A stretch of DNA of 63,351 nucleotides from Gammaproteobacteria bacterium. GTDB lineage: Bacteria; Pseudomonadota; Gammaproteobacteria; Pseudomonadales; Azotimanducaceae. Where the stretch lies: contig DUBB01000040.1 in assembly GCA_012960535.1 (NCBI GenBank), forward strand, positions 18,076 through 81,426, written 5' to 3'. A program made the position numbers and the translations under genes. A model generated the notes under the pieces. It saw only the letters and a list, made by a program, of their open reading frames with translations, searched no databases and was not told the DNA's origin. Positions 24,986-34,846 of the stretch are shown one piece after another. Positions within the stretch are counted from its first letter, which is position 1; every line of letters begins with the position of its first letter.

Positions 24986-27091
24986 CTACAGCTGGCCGTT
25001 GGTTGAGGCGGAGTCTACTTCATTGGTATCGGAAAAAACGAATTGTCTGACAGGTCCAAATTGGGCACGCTCAGCGGGCGCTATCATAGGTTGTTTATGT
25101 CCTAGCCTGTCAGCGTAGATGGCGGCATATACCAGGGTCGTCTGAACATAGTCCCGCGTTTCCCAGTAGGGGATAGATTCAATCCAGATATCAATCGGTA
25201 ATGCACGATTCAACCATCGAGAGACTCTGGTGGGTCCAGCGTTGTAGGCCGCCAGCGCTATGATGCGATTGTTGTCAAAACGGCGAACCAACTCGCCCAG
25301 GTACCAGGAACCCAGGCGGATATTTAACACAGGGTCTGTCAGGTCAAGGCCTTTCTCAGCCCTGATGCCGAAGTGTTTTGCTGCCAGCTTGCCAGTTGCA
25401 GGCATGAGCTGCATTAATCCCAAAGCGCCGACCGTTGACCGGGCGTCAGGCCAGAATGCACTTTCCTTTCTAGCGACGGCAAGACTCAATGATAGCGGAA
25501 TACCCGACAGGAGGGCATTTGATGAAAAATGTTCAGGATAGGCAAGCGGAAAACGGCCGTCCAGTTCGTTCCATGCTTTGGCCTGAGCATAAGCCCGGAT
25601 GGCCATATCGTGCCAGCGCCAGCGCCTGGCAATAACCGCAGTGATCTGGTGTTCTCTTGTCGAGAATTCCTGGGTCATATGGAACCATTCTCTGCGGGCC
25701 TGGATTATGGCTCCCAGTGCAATGAGCTCTCTGATCCTCGCGGTTGCCGGCGTGGCCAACAGGTTCTCAACACTGTCAGAGCTGATTGGCTTTATTTCTT
25801 CCTGTAATTGTTGTGGTCTGTCCAGCCTGGCAGCAGCCAGGAAACCATAATAATCCCGCAGCAGAGATAAATCCTCCAAGATGGACCTGGCTAATGCCTG
25901 TTCGCTGGGCTCACTGTTGCTAAGCAGGCTGATGGCTCGCCAATATTTCCATACAGGTTTATCTTTATGCTGTTCGGGTAGCAGATTCAGCAAAACCAGG
26001 GTCTCACTCCAGTCCTCGTTTTGAATGGCAAACCTGGCTCGGGTTTCAACCAGCTTTGGATGCGCTCTTAACGCCAGTGGAAGTTGTTTCAAGGATTCAG
26101 TCATCTTGCCCTTCTGAGCCAGATATAATCCGACCAGGGCATACAGGTCTTCTGCGAGGGTCTGCGGCAAGGCACCCTGTTGCCGATAGGTATTTAATTC
26201 TTTTAAAGCGTTTTCGGGGTTGATTCTGGCCAGCTTTTCAAAGGTTGCTGACAGAATTTTGTGCTGCATCGGGTCACGAAAATCGTAGCGCGCGCGACCG
26301 ATCAAGCGGCGGGGGTTTCGATACAGTTCGTATAGTTGTTGCGCAGTTTGGCTTGTTTCCGTGTTGAGAAAGCGCATCAGGTATCTTGCTAACACGGCTT
26401 CATTGGCAATCACCGCCAGCTCAAATCGCTGCCAGGCAAGTTCCTGACTGATACCATTTGCTCGACGAAGCCGACTAAATACTGGATCACATTGCTTCGG
26501 CATGGAACGCTCGCTCAACCACAGCACAACAGCGAGTTCATTGGCCTCCTGCTGACGGCCACTTTGCCAGACAGCATCAACATGATAACAGTGCTGTTCT
26601 GTCGTGGCGGATTCCTTTCGATACAAGGCCAGATAGTCCTTCCAGCGATTTCGCGCCATGCGCTGGTTCAGGAACTGGCTACGTAATTGTTCACCTATGG
26701 GTGAATCAATGTGGGTATCAATGAATCGTTGAATAGTTTCCGGTTTAGCTCGCCTCAGGCCAACCTTGATTTGCTCAAGCTCGACATAAGGCAGTAGTGG
26801 GTAACCCAGCAATTCCTTTTTCAATAATTCTGCTTTTCTTCGGCTACCCATTCGGATCGCATTGATTGTTTCCTGGTAGCGTTGCCGCTGTTTGTAGCGC
26901 TGCGAGTTTACACTTTGGTCGGTACTGCTAATCAACAGGTTGTGGTCAACTGAGGCCGGTTCAGTGGATTTTCCGTGCATAGCAGTGCCAGCGTTATCTG
27001 GACTTTTTTGTTCATCAGCCAATGCAACTAGCTGAGCTGTTGCAGTCAGGCAAAGGCAACAGCCAATAATAAAAATTCGTAGTTGGCTCAC
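24986..27091 (-). CDS. slt: soluble lytic murein transglycosylase (701 aa)
   Basis: Signal peptide (RIFIIGCCLCLTATAQLVALA), a long alpha-superhelical U-domain (about residues 60-520) and the C-terminal SLT goose-lysozyme-like domain. The catalytic Glu is in RKESAFWPDARSTVGALG, followed by MQLMPATG and AYNAGPTRV. The enzyme cleaves the MurNAc-GlcNAc bond in peptidoglycan in the periplasm to give 1,6-anhydromuropeptides. The length is somewhat above E. coli Slt70 (645 aa). It heads the slt-tatD-grx unit. Confidence 0.95.
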   Translation of the reverse strand: MSQLRIFIIGCCLCLTATAQLVALADEQKSPDNAGTAMHGKSTEPASVDHNLLISSTDQSVNSQRYKQRQRYQETINAIRMGSRRKAELLKKELLGYPLLPYVELEQIKVGLRRAKPETIQRFIDTHIDSPIGEQLRSQFLNQRMARNRWKDYLALYRKESATTEQHCYHVDAVWQSGRQQEANELAVVLWLSERSMPKQCDPVFSRLRRANGISQELAWQRFELAVIANEAVLARYLMRFLNTETSQTAQQLYELYRNPRRLIGRARYDFRDPMQHKILSATFEKLARINPENALKELNTYRQQGALPQTLAEDLYALVGLYLAQKGKMTESLKQLPLALRAHPKLVETRARFAIQNEDWSETLVLLNLLPEQHKDKPVWKYWRAISLLSNSEPSEQALARSILEDLSLLRDYYGFLAAARLDRPQQLQEEIKPISSDSVENLLATPATARIRELIALGAIIQARREWFHMTQEFSTREHQITAVIARRWRWHDMAIRAYAQAKAWNELDGRFPLAYPEHFSSNALLSGIPLSLSLAVARKESAFWPDARSTVGALGLMQLMPATGKLAAKHFGIRAEKGLDLTDPVLNIRLGSWYLGELVRRFDNNRIIALAAYNAGPTRVSRWLNRALPIDIWIESIPYWETRDYVQTTLVYAAIYADRLGHKQPMIAPAERAQFGPVRQFVFSDTNEVDSASTNGQL

Positions 27092-27160
27092 ACCGGTAGT
27101 CTCATCTAGGTGGGATATGAAATAGAATACGCATCTGAGCGATGTTAAACCGAGCTCAGT

Positions 27161-27183
27161 CGAGTCGGTTAGTTACCGACTCG
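27161..27183 (-). terminator. hairpin at the usp 3' end, possible terminator
   Basis: A perfect 9-bp stem (CGAGTCGGT at 27161-27169 with ACCGACTCG at 27175-27183) and a 5-nt loop overlap the usp stop codon. On the minus strand only a short, imperfect T-rich tail follows, so it may attenuate rather than fully terminate transcription before slt. Confidence 0.4.
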
Positions 27184-27606
27184 AACCGCCAGAACATCGC
27201 AGGGAGATCCATGCAGTACACCATTGGCTGTCGACCCCAGCAGCAACGCCAGGCCATGTCGGCCATGACTACCAACCACGATTAGATCAGCATTGATTTC
27301 TGAAGCCAGAGAATGAATTTCAGTCTCTGGTCTGCCAAAAACAAGATACTGGTTTTCTCTTGGAATATTCAAACCAGTGGCAAATTCCTGGAGCTGGCTT
27401 TTTGCTGTATCCTGAATTTGATCCTGGATTGTTGATAAATCCATGGGCACATCACCCCCATAGGCTAGACTAAGAGGTTCTATGACGTGGGTGCAACTGA
27501 GCTTGCAATCAAATACAGTTCGTAAAGCGCACGCTTTTTTGGCAACATTCCGAGCGTCCTCGGTGAGGTCAACCGCTATCAGGATATGGGTAAATGTGCT
27601 TTCCAT
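27169..27606 (-). CDS. universal stress protein, UspA family (145 aa)
   Basis: The start is set at ATG 27606, where GAAGGTGA precedes it and the UspA fold begins (ESTFTHILIAVDLTEDA); the longer frame has no family resemblance. The C-terminal ATP-binding motif GSHGRHGLALLLGS(T)ANGVLH is intact, so it is an ATP-binding type Usp. These cytosolic proteins accumulate on starvation and stress. It is divergent from the small membrane protein gene at 27805. Confidence 0.93.
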   Translation of the reverse strand: MESTFTHILIAVDLTEDARNVAKKACALRTVFDCKLSCTHVIEPLSLAYGGDVPMDLSTIQDQIQDTAKSQLQEFATGLNIPRENQYLVFGRPETEIHSLASEINADLIVVGSHGRHGLALLLGSTANGVLHGSPCDVLAVRVGN

Positions 27607-27804
27607 ACAGGTCACCTTCTGCAAAATGAGGCTGTTATAAGCGAATTTACACAGTAATCTCGGCTTAAACAATAGGCAATGAGTGATGAGCTTAAACAAT
27701 AGATTTTTAAGGGGCTGGGTTGACCTGTATCAGCATGATCAATTTGGCCCAACAATGGACCTTTTACTGGCCACAGCGAACAGCAGACTAACCAGGTGAC
27801 CTAG

Positions 27805-28341
27805 ATGATGACTTATATTTTGATCGGCCTGGTCCTGTTGTTTGTGGTGGTGCCGATCATTTCAATCCTGCCTAATGAAGAGCAGCGTGCACTCATGAAG
27901 CTACGTAAAATAGCCCTAAGCCGAGGTATCGGCGTTGAATTAACGACCATTCCTGATCATGCTGCGCAAGTAGAAAAAAGAGTATCCGGGTCTGGCCGAC
28001 CAATGACCCCAGTACTTAAAGTGGCCGCCTATAGACGTTATAGAAAGCGTCCCCAGTCCAGACATGATTTACCGGCAATTTCATGGTCAGTGTTTAAGGC
28101 TGATGAGGGAGATGATGCGTTACCCGGCAACTGGCAATGGCAAGAACAGCCTGCTCTGCAGAATTCGCAGTCCATGAAATTGTTTCTGGCAGAAAAACTG
28201 GAGCATCTGCCGGAGTCAGTTGTGTCGGTGACCGAAAAAAACCGTGCTGTCAGCGTACATTGGGTTGAAAGCGGAGATACCAGTCAGGCTGAAATCATAT
28301 TTTCTTTTCTTGATGACTGCATAAACTGGCCCGATAGCTGA
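27805..28341 (+). CDS. conserved-type hypothetical single-pass membrane protein (178 aa)
   Basis: I do not recognise the family. One N-terminal transmembrane helix (about residues 4-22, ILIGLVLLFVVVPIISIL) is followed by a cytosolic basic segment and a mixed alpha/beta domain with several tryptophans. The start is ATG 27805 or the adjacent ATG 27808, with AGGTGA upstream. It lies between usp and topA, a place where Pseudomonas-type genomes also have small unknown genes. Base composition matches its neighbours, supporting a real gene. Confidence 0.7.
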   Translation: MMTYILIGLVLLFVVVPIISILPNEEQRALMKLRKIALSRGIGVELTTIPDHAAQVEKRVSGSGRPMTPVLKVAAYRRYRKRPQSRHDLPAISWSVFKADEGDDALPGNWQWQEQPALQNSQSMKLFLAEKLEHLPESVVSVTEKNRAVSVHWVESGDTSQAEIIFSFLDDCINWPDS

Positions 28342-28590
28342 AGCTTTGGTGGCCGTTGCCGGGATAAGCAGGTTGAAGAGGCGTCATCAACCATGACCGC
28401 TGGAGGCACTAACCCGGTAACCCGGGCCTGAAGTTTCGTATTACAAATGCGCTGTAAGGTGCCCTGGGCATCAGCTTTTTAGATTCTTACTATTAAATTT
28501 GATCATGAGGATTGAAATATTGAGAACTAATAGGTTAGCCTGTGACCCGACAAAGCCATTGAAATTCGTGTTTAGAGATACAGTAGTCGT

Positions 28591-31284
28591 ATGGGCAAAA
28601 CCTTAGTCATCGTCGAATCACCTGCCAAAGCTAAGACAATCAACCGCTATCTTGGCAATGATTTCATCGTTAAATCCAGCGTCGGGCACATACGTGATTT
28701 GCCCGTGAGTGGCTCCGGCGAGCCCGTCGACCCGAAAGTACGAGCTGCAGAGGCTGCAAAAACGAGAAAGATGGAGCCCACCAAAAAGGCCGCCTACCAG
28801 AAAAAAAAGGCCCATAAGCGGTTAATCAATAGGATGGGTGTGGATCCTACAGATAATTGGCGAGCGCAATACCAGATCCTTCCAGGTAAGGAAAAAGTTG
28901 TTTCTGAACTCCGCAAATTGTCCAAGTCTGCCGATGAGATTTATCTAGCCACAGATATGGACAGAGAAGGCGAGGCTATTGCCTGGCATCTCAAGGAAGC
29001 TCTTGGCGGCTCAGCCGAAAGATATAAGCGTGTGGTATTCAACGAAATTACTCAGAAAGCGATTCAAGCAGCCTTTGACAACCCAGGCGAGATTGATCAG
29101 CACCGTGTCGATGCGCAGCAGGCGAGGCGATTCCTTGACCGGGTTGTCGGCTATATGTTGAGTCCGCTGCTTTGGCAGAAGGTTGCCAGAGGGTTATCCG
29201 CAGGTAGAGTCCAGTCGGTCGCGGTGAAACTGCTGGTTGAAAGAGAGCGGGCAATCAGGATATTTGTTCCTGAGGAGTATTGGGAAGTCTATGCTTTGCT
29301 GGGTGAGCCCGATACTGCAACCAGATTCCAGGTCATGCGTGATAAGGGTAAGGCCTTTCGCCCCAACAGTAAGGAAGTCACTGACGCGGCGCTAATGCAT
29401 TTAAGAAGTGGTCCGTTCATTGTCAGCAACAGGGAAGATAAACCGACTCAGACGAGGCCCAGTGCACCGTTTATTACTTCCACAATGCAGCAGGCAGCCA
29501 GTAACAGACTCGGTTTTGGTGTTAAGAAAACCATGATGCTGGCCCAGCGCTTGTATGAATCAGGTTACATCACCTATATGCGTACCGATTCAACCCATCT
29601 CAGTGCGGATGCTGTTGATGATTGCCACAGCCTTATTCTTGCTGAATATGGTGATCGATACCTGCCGGCAAAGGCGCGTGCGTATTCCAGTAAAGAAGGC
29701 GCGCAAGAGGCCCACGAAGCCATTCGCCCTTCGAACGTACATGTTCGTGCGACTGCATTAAAAGGCCAAGAAAGAGACACCCAGAGGTTGTATGAATTGA
29801 TATGGCGTCAGTTTGTCGCCTGCCAGATGCCCAATGCTGAATACACCAGTACAACGGTTACGGTCACCGCAGGTGATATGGAACTCAGAGCCAGGGGAAG
29901 GATTCTGCGCTTTGATGGCTATACCGTGGTTCAGAACACCTCCCAGAAAAAAGAAGATGATCAGGAATTACCTGATTTTAATATTGGCAGTCAGTTGGCC
30001 TTACAGGATCTACAGCCGACCCAGCATTTTACCAAGGCCCCGGCCCGTTTCGGTGAGGCGTCTCTGGTCAGAGAGCTAGAAAAAAAAGGTATCGGCCGAC
30101 CATCAACTTATGCTTCGATTATTACGACTATTCAGGATCGGGGTTACGTCACTTTAAAAAACCGACGGTTTTATTCGGAAAAGATTGGTGAACTAGTCAC
30201 TGACCGTCTTAATGAAAGTTTTGGGAATCTGCTTGATTATGGCTTCACTGCAAAACTGGAAGAATCTTTGGATCAGATATCCAATGGGACGACCAACTGG
30301 AAAGTAATACTGGATCGTTTTTATACCGATTTCTCGGAGAAATTAACGACCGCAGGGGATCCAGAAAAAGGCATGCGCCCGAATCTACCTTCGGTGGTTA
30401 ATCTGGCTTGCCCTCAATGTGGCAGGGACATGAATGTGCGCAACGCCAGTACAGGTGTCTTCCTGGGTTGTTCAGGCTATAACCTGCCGCCAAAAGAACG
30501 CTGTAAGACCACCATTAACCTGATATCCGGTGATGAGGTGGTGAGTGCTAATGGTGATGATGAGGAAGAATCAAGAATTCTTCTGAACAAGCATCGCTGC
30601 GATAAATGTCAGACTGCAATGAGTGCCTACCTGATCGATGAAACAACCCGGCTGCATCTGTGTGGTAATAACCCTGATTGTATTGGTTCTGAATTCGAGA
30701 AGGGTTTATTTCGGATAAAAGGCTATGATGGGCCTCTACTTGAGTGCGACAAATGTGGCGCAGAAATGCAGTTGAAAACAGGACGTTTTGGAAAGTACTT
30801 TGGATGTACAAATTCGGAATGTAAAAACACCCGCAAGCTGCTGCGAAATGGCGAAGCTGCACCACCAAAAATGGATGTGGTTCCCATGCCCGAGCTGAAG
30901 TGCGAGAAAGTTGATGATACTTATCTGCTTCGTGACGGTGCTGCAGGTATGTTTCTGGCGGCCAGCCAGTTTCCAAAAAACCGGGAAACCCGGGCACCCT
31001 ATGTGGATGAGTTAATACCACACCAGAATGAAATTGATCCAAAGTATCAGTTTCTGATGAGAGCGCCAGTACAGGACGCTGTGGGAAGAAGGGCGCTGGT
31101 CAAATTTGCCAGGTCAACAAAACTCCATTATGTCGTTACTGAATTGTCCAAGGGCAAATTATCGGGTTGGCGGGCCGACTATGAGGGTGGACAATGGGTA
31201 GAGACTCAGCCCACCAAGGCAAAACGGAAGGCACCGGCCAAGCGTCGAAAAAAGAAAAGTACTAAAAAAGCTAGTGCCGAATAA
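28591..31284 (+). CDS. topA: DNA topoisomerase I
   Basis: Type IA topoisomerase relaxing negative supercoils. The N-terminal Toprim domain ([25 protein letters not shown]) holds the metal-binding residues, and the catalytic Tyr329 is in YITYMRTDS. Near the C-terminus there are zinc-ribbon modules ([25 protein letters not shown]) and a basic Lys/Arg-rich tail. The length of 897 aa is similar to E. coli TopA (865 aa). The 3' end overlaps lexA by 14 nt on the opposite strand. Confidence 0.98.
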   Translation: MGKTLVIVESPAKAKTINRYLGNDFIVKSSVGHIRDLPVSGSGEPVDPKVRAAEAAKTRKMEPTKKAAYQKKKAHKRLINRMGVDPTDNWRAQYQILPGKEKVVSELRKLSKSADEIYLATDMDREGEAIAWHLKEALGGSAERYKRVVFNEITQKAIQAAFDNPGEIDQHRVDAQQARRFLDRVVGYMLSPLLWQKVARGLSAGRVQSVAVKLLVERERAIRIFVPEEYWEVYALLGEPDTATRFQVMRDKGKAFRPNSKEVTDAALMHLRSGPFIVSNREDKPTQTRPSAPFITSTMQQAASNRLGFGVKKTMMLAQRLYESGYITYMRTDSTHLSADAVDDCHSLILAEYGDRYLPAKARAYSSKEGAQEAHEAIRPSNVHVRATALKGQERDTQRLYELIWRQFVACQMPNAEYTSTTVTVTAGDMELRARGRILRFDGYTVVQNTSQKKEDDQELPDFNIGSQLALQDLQPTQHFTKAPARFGEASLVRELEKKGIGRPSTYASIITTIQDRGYVTLKNRRFYSEKIGELVTDRLNESFGNLLDYGFTAKLEESLDQISNGTTNWKVILDRFYTDFSEKLTTAGDPEKGMRPNLPSVVNLACPQCGRDMNVRNASTGVFLGCSGYNLPPKERCKTTINLISGDEVVSANGDDEEESRILLNKHRCDKCQTAMSAYLIDETTRLHLCGNNPDCIGSEFEKGLFRIKGYDGPLLECDKCGAEMQLKTGRFGKYFGCTNSECKNTRKLLRNGEAAPPKMDVVPMPELKCEKVDDTYLLRDGAAGMFLAASQFPKNRETRAPYVDELIPHQNEIDPKYQFLMRAPVQDAVGRRALVKFARSTKLHYVVTELSKGKLSGWRADYEGGQWVETQPTKAKRKAPAKRRKKKSTKKASAE

Positions 31285-31867
31285 CACCGACAGCCAAGCC
31301 TTCAATCGCGAAATCCTGGCTGCGTAGATCGACTTCGATGGGGCTGTAATCACTGTTTTCCGGCAATAATGTGATCTGATAGCTCTGTTGACCCTTGCGA
31401 AATCGTTTTACCGTGACTTCATCTTCAATACGGGCCACCACAATATCACCATTGTTGGCCTGATGCGTTTTATGTACGGCGAGCAGGTCACCCTCCATGA
31501 TGCCACATTCAATCATGCTGTCTCCTTTAACCACAAGCATGTAATCAGCACTGGGATTAAAGAAATTTGGCGGAATTTCACAGTGGTCCTCGATGTGCTC
31601 TTGGGCAAGGATGGGGTTTCCTGCTGCCACCCGTCCAACGATAGGAATACCAGGAGAATCAGGTAGTCTAATACCCCGGGAGGTACCGGGTATCATTTCA
31701 ATCGCGCCTTTTCGTGCGAGGGCCTTGAGATGTTCTTCGGAAGCATTGGCACTTTTAAAGCCCAGTTTATTGGCAATATCGGCGCGGGTCGGTGGATAAC
31801 CTGTTTGGTCAATGTGTTCCCTGATAAAATCCAGAACTTCGGACTGACGCAGTGTGAGTTTGATCAT
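31271..31867 (-). CDS. lexA: LexA repressor
   Basis: SOS regulator with an N-terminal winged helix and a C-terminal self-cleaving S24 domain. The cleavage site Ala82-Gly83 is in GRVAAGNPI; the catalytic Ser117 is in VKGDSM and Lys154 in VTVKRF, so all residues for RecA-stimulated autocleavage are present. The length (198 aa) is standard. Two LexA-like operators lie about 150-190 bp upstream, overlapping a promoter for this gene, as expected for autoregulation. It converges on topA. No sulA or other inhibitor gene follows it. Confidence 0.97.
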   Translation of the reverse strand: MIKLTLRQSEVLDFIREHIDQTGYPPTRADIANKLGFKSANASEEHLKALARKGAIEMIPGTSRGIRLPDSPGIPIVGRVAAGNPILAQEHIEDHCEIPPNFFNPSADYMLVVKGDSMIECGIMEGDLLAVHKTHQANNGDIVVARIEDEVTVKRFRKGQQSYQITLLPENSDYSPIEVDLRSQDFAIEGLAVGVIRH

Positions 31868-31961
31868 AATATTTCTCTGCTCATTCGAGGATTTCTGTTC
31901 ACCTTCGTTGACAGTGAACGCTGAAAACTAGTACTTGCGGCTATTAGTTATAGAGACTTAA

Positions 31962-31989
31962 TATTTATAGAAATTTATTTATAGAAATC
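31962..31989. repeat. 14-bp tandem duplication in the lexA leader
   Basis: TATTTATAGAAATT at 31962-31975 is repeated at 31976-31989 with one terminal change. It lies in the long untranslated leader between the predicted lexA transcription start and the lexA ATG. Confidence 0.8.
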
Positions 31990-32006
31990 TATTAATTTAA
32001 ATTTAG

Positions 32007-32035
32007 TTGTACAAATTGACTCATGTTTATATATA
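32007..32035 (+). promoter_or_regulatory. putative sigma70 promoter for the SPOR-like gene
   Basis: TTGTAC (32007-32012) and TATATA (32030-32035) are separated by 17 bp, pointing to the secreted SPOR-like gene at 32152. The -10 hexamer lies inside the LexA-like operator at 32021-32040, so LexA binding would block it. Confidence 0.5.
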
Positions 32036-32040
32036 CAGTA
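32021..32040. promoter_or_regulatory. LexA operator (SOS box) 1
   Basis: On the minus strand the core reads CTGT-ATATATAA-ACAT, one base off the CTGT-N8-ACAG consensus; 17 of 20 positions match the extended gammaproteobacterial box. It overlaps the -10 of the plus-strand promoter and the predicted start of lexA transcription. Confidence 0.75.
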
Positions 32041-32059
32041 GGTGGAATTATATACAGTA
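32040..32059. promoter_or_regulatory. LexA operator 2 (one good half-site)
   Basis: On the minus strand CTGT-ATATAATT-CCAC: a perfect left half-site and a poor right one, directly next to box 1. It contains the -10 hexamer TATAAT of the lexA promoter. Adjacent tandem boxes are common upstream of lexA. Confidence 0.55.
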
Positions 32060-32074
32060 GTTATCAAGAAGCAA
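32047..32074 (-). promoter_or_regulatory. lexA promoter
   Basis: On the minus strand TTGCTT (32069-32074) and a perfect TATAAT (32047-32052) are spaced 16 bp. The -10 is inside LexA operator 2. The predicted transcript has a leader of about 170 nt, carrying the 14-bp tandem duplication. Confidence 0.65.
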
Positions 32075-32151
32075 CCTTTTTTCAAGCACTGACCCTAATT
32101 TGATTTGTTATCATTGATCGATATAGTGTTTAATTCAAATCAGGGGTCTCA

Positions 32152-32718
32152 ATGATGAAGACAGGGAAATCTAACTTTCTATTTCCGTTAATGTGTTTGT
32201 TGATGCTGTCAGCATACTGCCAGGCGACCGATGCAGGCCGGATGATGTGGGTTCTCGGGAGTTTCAGAGATGAAACGAGTGCGGAGAGCCAGGCGCAGGT
32301 TTTAAGTCGACTGACGGGCCAGGAAATTCTAATACAGTCGCTGCTGGTAAATGACGCGATACGACATCGGCTGATGATCCAGCCGGAAGCTGATGCGATT
32401 GACCAGGAACTTCTGCTGGCACTGCTGCGCAATGGTAATTTCAATGATCACTGGCGGGTCCGGGTTATGGGTGATGAGCTAGGTCTACAATCAGTAATAA
32501 CTGTTTCGGGCAGATGGCAGGATGAGCAAGACGCTACACTCGATACGTTCGCCGATCCGGTTTCGCAGGATTTCCAGGAGGAAGCCGAAATACGGGAATA
32601 TAGTGTCCCATACAAGTTGTCAGACAGGCGTTCTGAACAGGTGGTACCGTTAAGCGCATCTGATGCCACATCGAAGATCAGGTACAATCCGGCCAGCCTG
32701 ATTCGACAAGATGACTAG
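32152..32718 (+). CDS. secreted SPOR-domain-like protein (188 aa)
   Basis: A signal peptide (about residues 1-27, hydrophobic FLFPLMCLLMLSAYCQA) precedes a region resembling a SPOR peptidoglycan-binding domain: WVLGSFRDETSAESQAQVL, then IRHRLMIQPEADAIDQELLLAL, about residues 32-95. The C-terminal half is acidic and of no recognised family. SPOR domains bind denuded glycan strands at the septum. The gene is divergent from lexA across two LexA-like operators and has its own possible promoter overlapping one of them, so SOS control is likely. An SOS-induced envelope or division role is an inference. mscS follows 26 bp later and may be cotranscribed. Confidence 0.75.
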   Translation: MMKTGKSNFLFPLMCLLMLSAYCQATDAGRMMWVLGSFRDETSAESQAQVLSRLTGQEILIQSLLVNDAIRHRLMIQPEADAIDQELLLALLRNGNFNDHWRVRVMGDELGLQSVITVSGRWQDEQDATLDTFADPVSQDFQEEAEIREYSVPYKLSDRRSEQVVPLSASDATSKIRYNPASLIRQDD

Positions 32719-32744
32719 ATTAGGCGACGCGGGGGCGAATAAAA

Positions 32745-33818
32745 GTGAGTGAAATGAATTATGGCAGCGAAACACTGCCATTAATCCTTGATTGGTTCAC
32801 CAATCCTCTGGTTGTTAAGGTGTTCGCCGTCATTTTGTGTACCGCCATAGTCAGTTCTGTCAGTCGGCGTGTGATTAATAAAATGAAGGGTCTGGTCGAA
32901 AGCACCGATTCGCTCTGGGATGATGCCCTGCTCGGATCAGTGAGGCAGCCGTTAAACCTGTTGATATGGATACTGGGGGTCTCTCTGGCGGCTGAGTTAA
33001 TCGCGGATAATCATAATGATCTGCAGATCCCCATGATTGCTTCTATCCGATATCTTGGGTTCATTGCACTGCTGGCATTTTTTGCTGTCCGGGTGGTCAC
33101 GGAAATTGAAAAAACCTATATTGCCAAAGGATCCGACGAGACAACGGTAACAGCGGTGGCCAAACTGGTACGGATATCGCTTGTTATTACCGCCGGTTTG
33201 ATGACTTTGCAGACCCTGGGGGTGAGTATATCTGGCGTGTTGGCTTTCGGCGGTGTGGGTGGTATTGCGGTTGGTTTTGCTGCCCAGGATCTGCTGTCTA
33301 ATTTTTTTGGTGGCCTGGTCATCTATCTGGACAGACCGTTCAAAGTCGGCGACTGGATACGCAGCCCAGACCGGGAGATCGAAGGCACCGTCATTAAAAT
33401 AGGCTGGCGGCTGACTGAAATCAGGACTTTTGATCAAAGGCCGCTGTATATTCCCAATTCGATGTTTTCGACCATCTCGCTGGAAAATCCATCTCGGATG
33501 TTAAATCGAAGAATATACGAGACGATTGGCCTGCGTTATACCGATATAGATAAGGTCGGAGCCATTGTGTCGGATGTGGAAACCATGCTTAGAACGCACC
33601 CCGATATTGATATTCAAAAAACTCTTATGGTCAATTTCAATGCCTTCAGCGATTCAAGCCTGGATTTCTTTGTGTACACTTTTACAAAAACGACCAATTG
33701 GGTAAAATTTCATAGCATCAAGCAAGACGTTTTGATGCAGATTGCAACCATCATCAGCAAACACGGGGCTGAGATGGCTTTTCCGACGACCACTGTTCAT
33801 ATTGAGCCAGAAGACTGA
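32745..33818 (+). CDS. small-conductance mechanosensitive channel, MscS family (357 aa)
   Basis: About four N-terminal transmembrane helices precede the MscS pore helix and beta domain. The pore/TM3 region reads VLAFGGVGGIAVGFAAQDLLSNFFGG, shown here only in part as GGVGGIAVGFAAQD, followed by DRPFKVGDWI typical of the family. The channel opens on hypo-osmotic shock in the inner membrane. The start is GTG 32745 or ATG 32754; a GGGGGCG lies upstream. It sits 26 bp after the SPOR-like gene on the same strand. Confidence 0.93.
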   Translation: MSEMNYGSETLPLILDWFTNPLVVKVFAVILCTAIVSSVSRRVINKMKGLVESTDSLWDDALLGSVRQPLNLLIWILGVSLAAELIADNHNDLQIPMIASIRYLGFIALLAFFAVRVVTEIEKTYIAKGSDETTVTAVAKLVRISLVITAGLMTLQTLGVSISGVLAFGGVGGIAVGFAAQDLLSNFFGGLVIYLDRPFKVGDWIRSPDREIEGTVIKIGWRLTEIRTFDQRPLYIPNSMFSTISLENPSRMLNRRIYETIGLRYTDIDKVGAIVSDVETMLRTHPDIDIQKTLMVNFNAFSDSSLDFFVYTFTKTTNWVKFHSIKQDVLMQIATIISKHGAEMAFPTTTVHIEPED

Positions 33819-33893
33819 CCGGTTTTGATTCAGGGTTGCCTCGAATATCAAGCTGGACAGCGTTGCTTTGGAGCTGGGTTAGCGTCTTTTTAA

Positions 33894-33938
33894 ATCAGAG
33901 GGTTTCAGATTAGGGGGTTCCAGATCAGAGGGTTTCAG
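33894..33938. repeat. 15-bp tandem repeat x3 upstream of sapC
   Basis: ATCAGAGGGTTTCAG at 33894-33908 and again at 33924-33938, with a middle copy (33909-33923) differing at three bases. It lies 65 bp ahead of the SapC start codon, in the probable leader. Confidence 0.9.
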
Positions 33939-34003
33939 GTCGGATGCTGGCAGCTAGTGCAATGAGGCAACCAGGGTTTGGGCGGGTTTAATTAAGGGAG
34001 TTT

Positions 34004-34723
34004 ATGGCCGATTTACTGTTTTATCAAAAACCAGTGCCTTTGAATGCGAAAACCCATGGGGACTGGCGGATTCTGACAGGCGAGCAGCATTTTGGTTTTG
34101 CTGCTGAGATCAATTCAGTACTTCTGGCGGGGATCGAGTTTATTGAAGCTTGTAAAGAATATCCCATTGTTTTTGCCATGTCCGGCGACAATTTAGTACC
34201 GGTGGCATTGCTGGGATTGCGGGAGACCAGGAACCTGTTTGTCAGCGAGGATGGTAAATGGTTGGGACGTTATATACCTGCGTTTATTCGCCGTTATCCT
34301 TTCGTACTTGCCGATGCAGCCGACCAGAATCAGAAGGTAGTCTGTATAGACGAGGCCTATCAAGGTTTTAACCAGCCCGATGGCGAGGATCTTTTTGAAG
34401 ATGGCAAGCCCAGGCCTGTACTGGAAAAGGCGATCGAATTTCTAAATGAATATCAGCAGCAGTACAGTCGTACCGAGGCATTGATTAAGCGGCTTAGAGA
34501 CAATGAACTGCTATCCAAAATTAATGCCAGAGTCACTGCCCGGGATGGCCAGGAAACTGCCCTGGAAGGCTTACTCGTTGTGGATGAAAAGAAGCTTCTG
34601 GTGCTTGATGATGAAAAGTCCCTGGCTTTGTTCCGGTCTGGCGAACTGGCTTGGATTTATGCTCACCTTATATCCATTGCCAATATTGGGACTCTGGCTG
34701 CTAGACAGGTTAAGCCTGCCTGA
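34004..34723 (+). CDS. SapC family protein (239 aa)
   Basis: SapC-like proteins (named after Campylobacter S-layer transport genes) are common in proteobacteria without S-layers; their job is not established. The typical opening FYQKPVPLNAKTHGDWRI, the HFGFAAEINSVLLAGIEF region and the closing EL-AWIYAHLISIANIG are visible. No signal peptide or membrane helix. The ribosome site AGGGAG stands just before ATG 34004. A three-copy 15-bp repeat occurs in its upstream region. It converges on csiV. Confidence 0.88.
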   Translation: MADLLFYQKPVPLNAKTHGDWRILTGEQHFGFAAEINSVLLAGIEFIEACKEYPIVFAMSGDNLVPVALLGLRETRNLFVSEDGKWLGRYIPAFIRRYPFVLADAADQNQKVVCIDEAYQGFNQPDGEDLFEDGKPRPVLEKAIEFLNEYQQQYSRTEALIKRLRDNELLSKINARVTARDGQETALEGLLVVDEKKLLVLDDEKSLALFRSGELAWIYAHLISIANIGTLAARQVKPA

Positions 34724-34846
34724 AGAAAATGTTTGGGCGTCTTCGCAAAGGCATCCGGCGCCGCGGTTGAGTATGACAGCAGTTCTGGGCCTGGCGGTAT
34801 GATGCAAATGACTGCGCTCGCTGATTAGAGCGTCTGCAAAAATCAG

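Noticed and set aside
27663..27702. GCTTAAACAATAG repeated 27 bp apart upstream of usp as a regulatory direct repeat
   Set aside because: Only 13 bases match and the rest of the unit differs; too weak to call, though listed here because of the other repeats.
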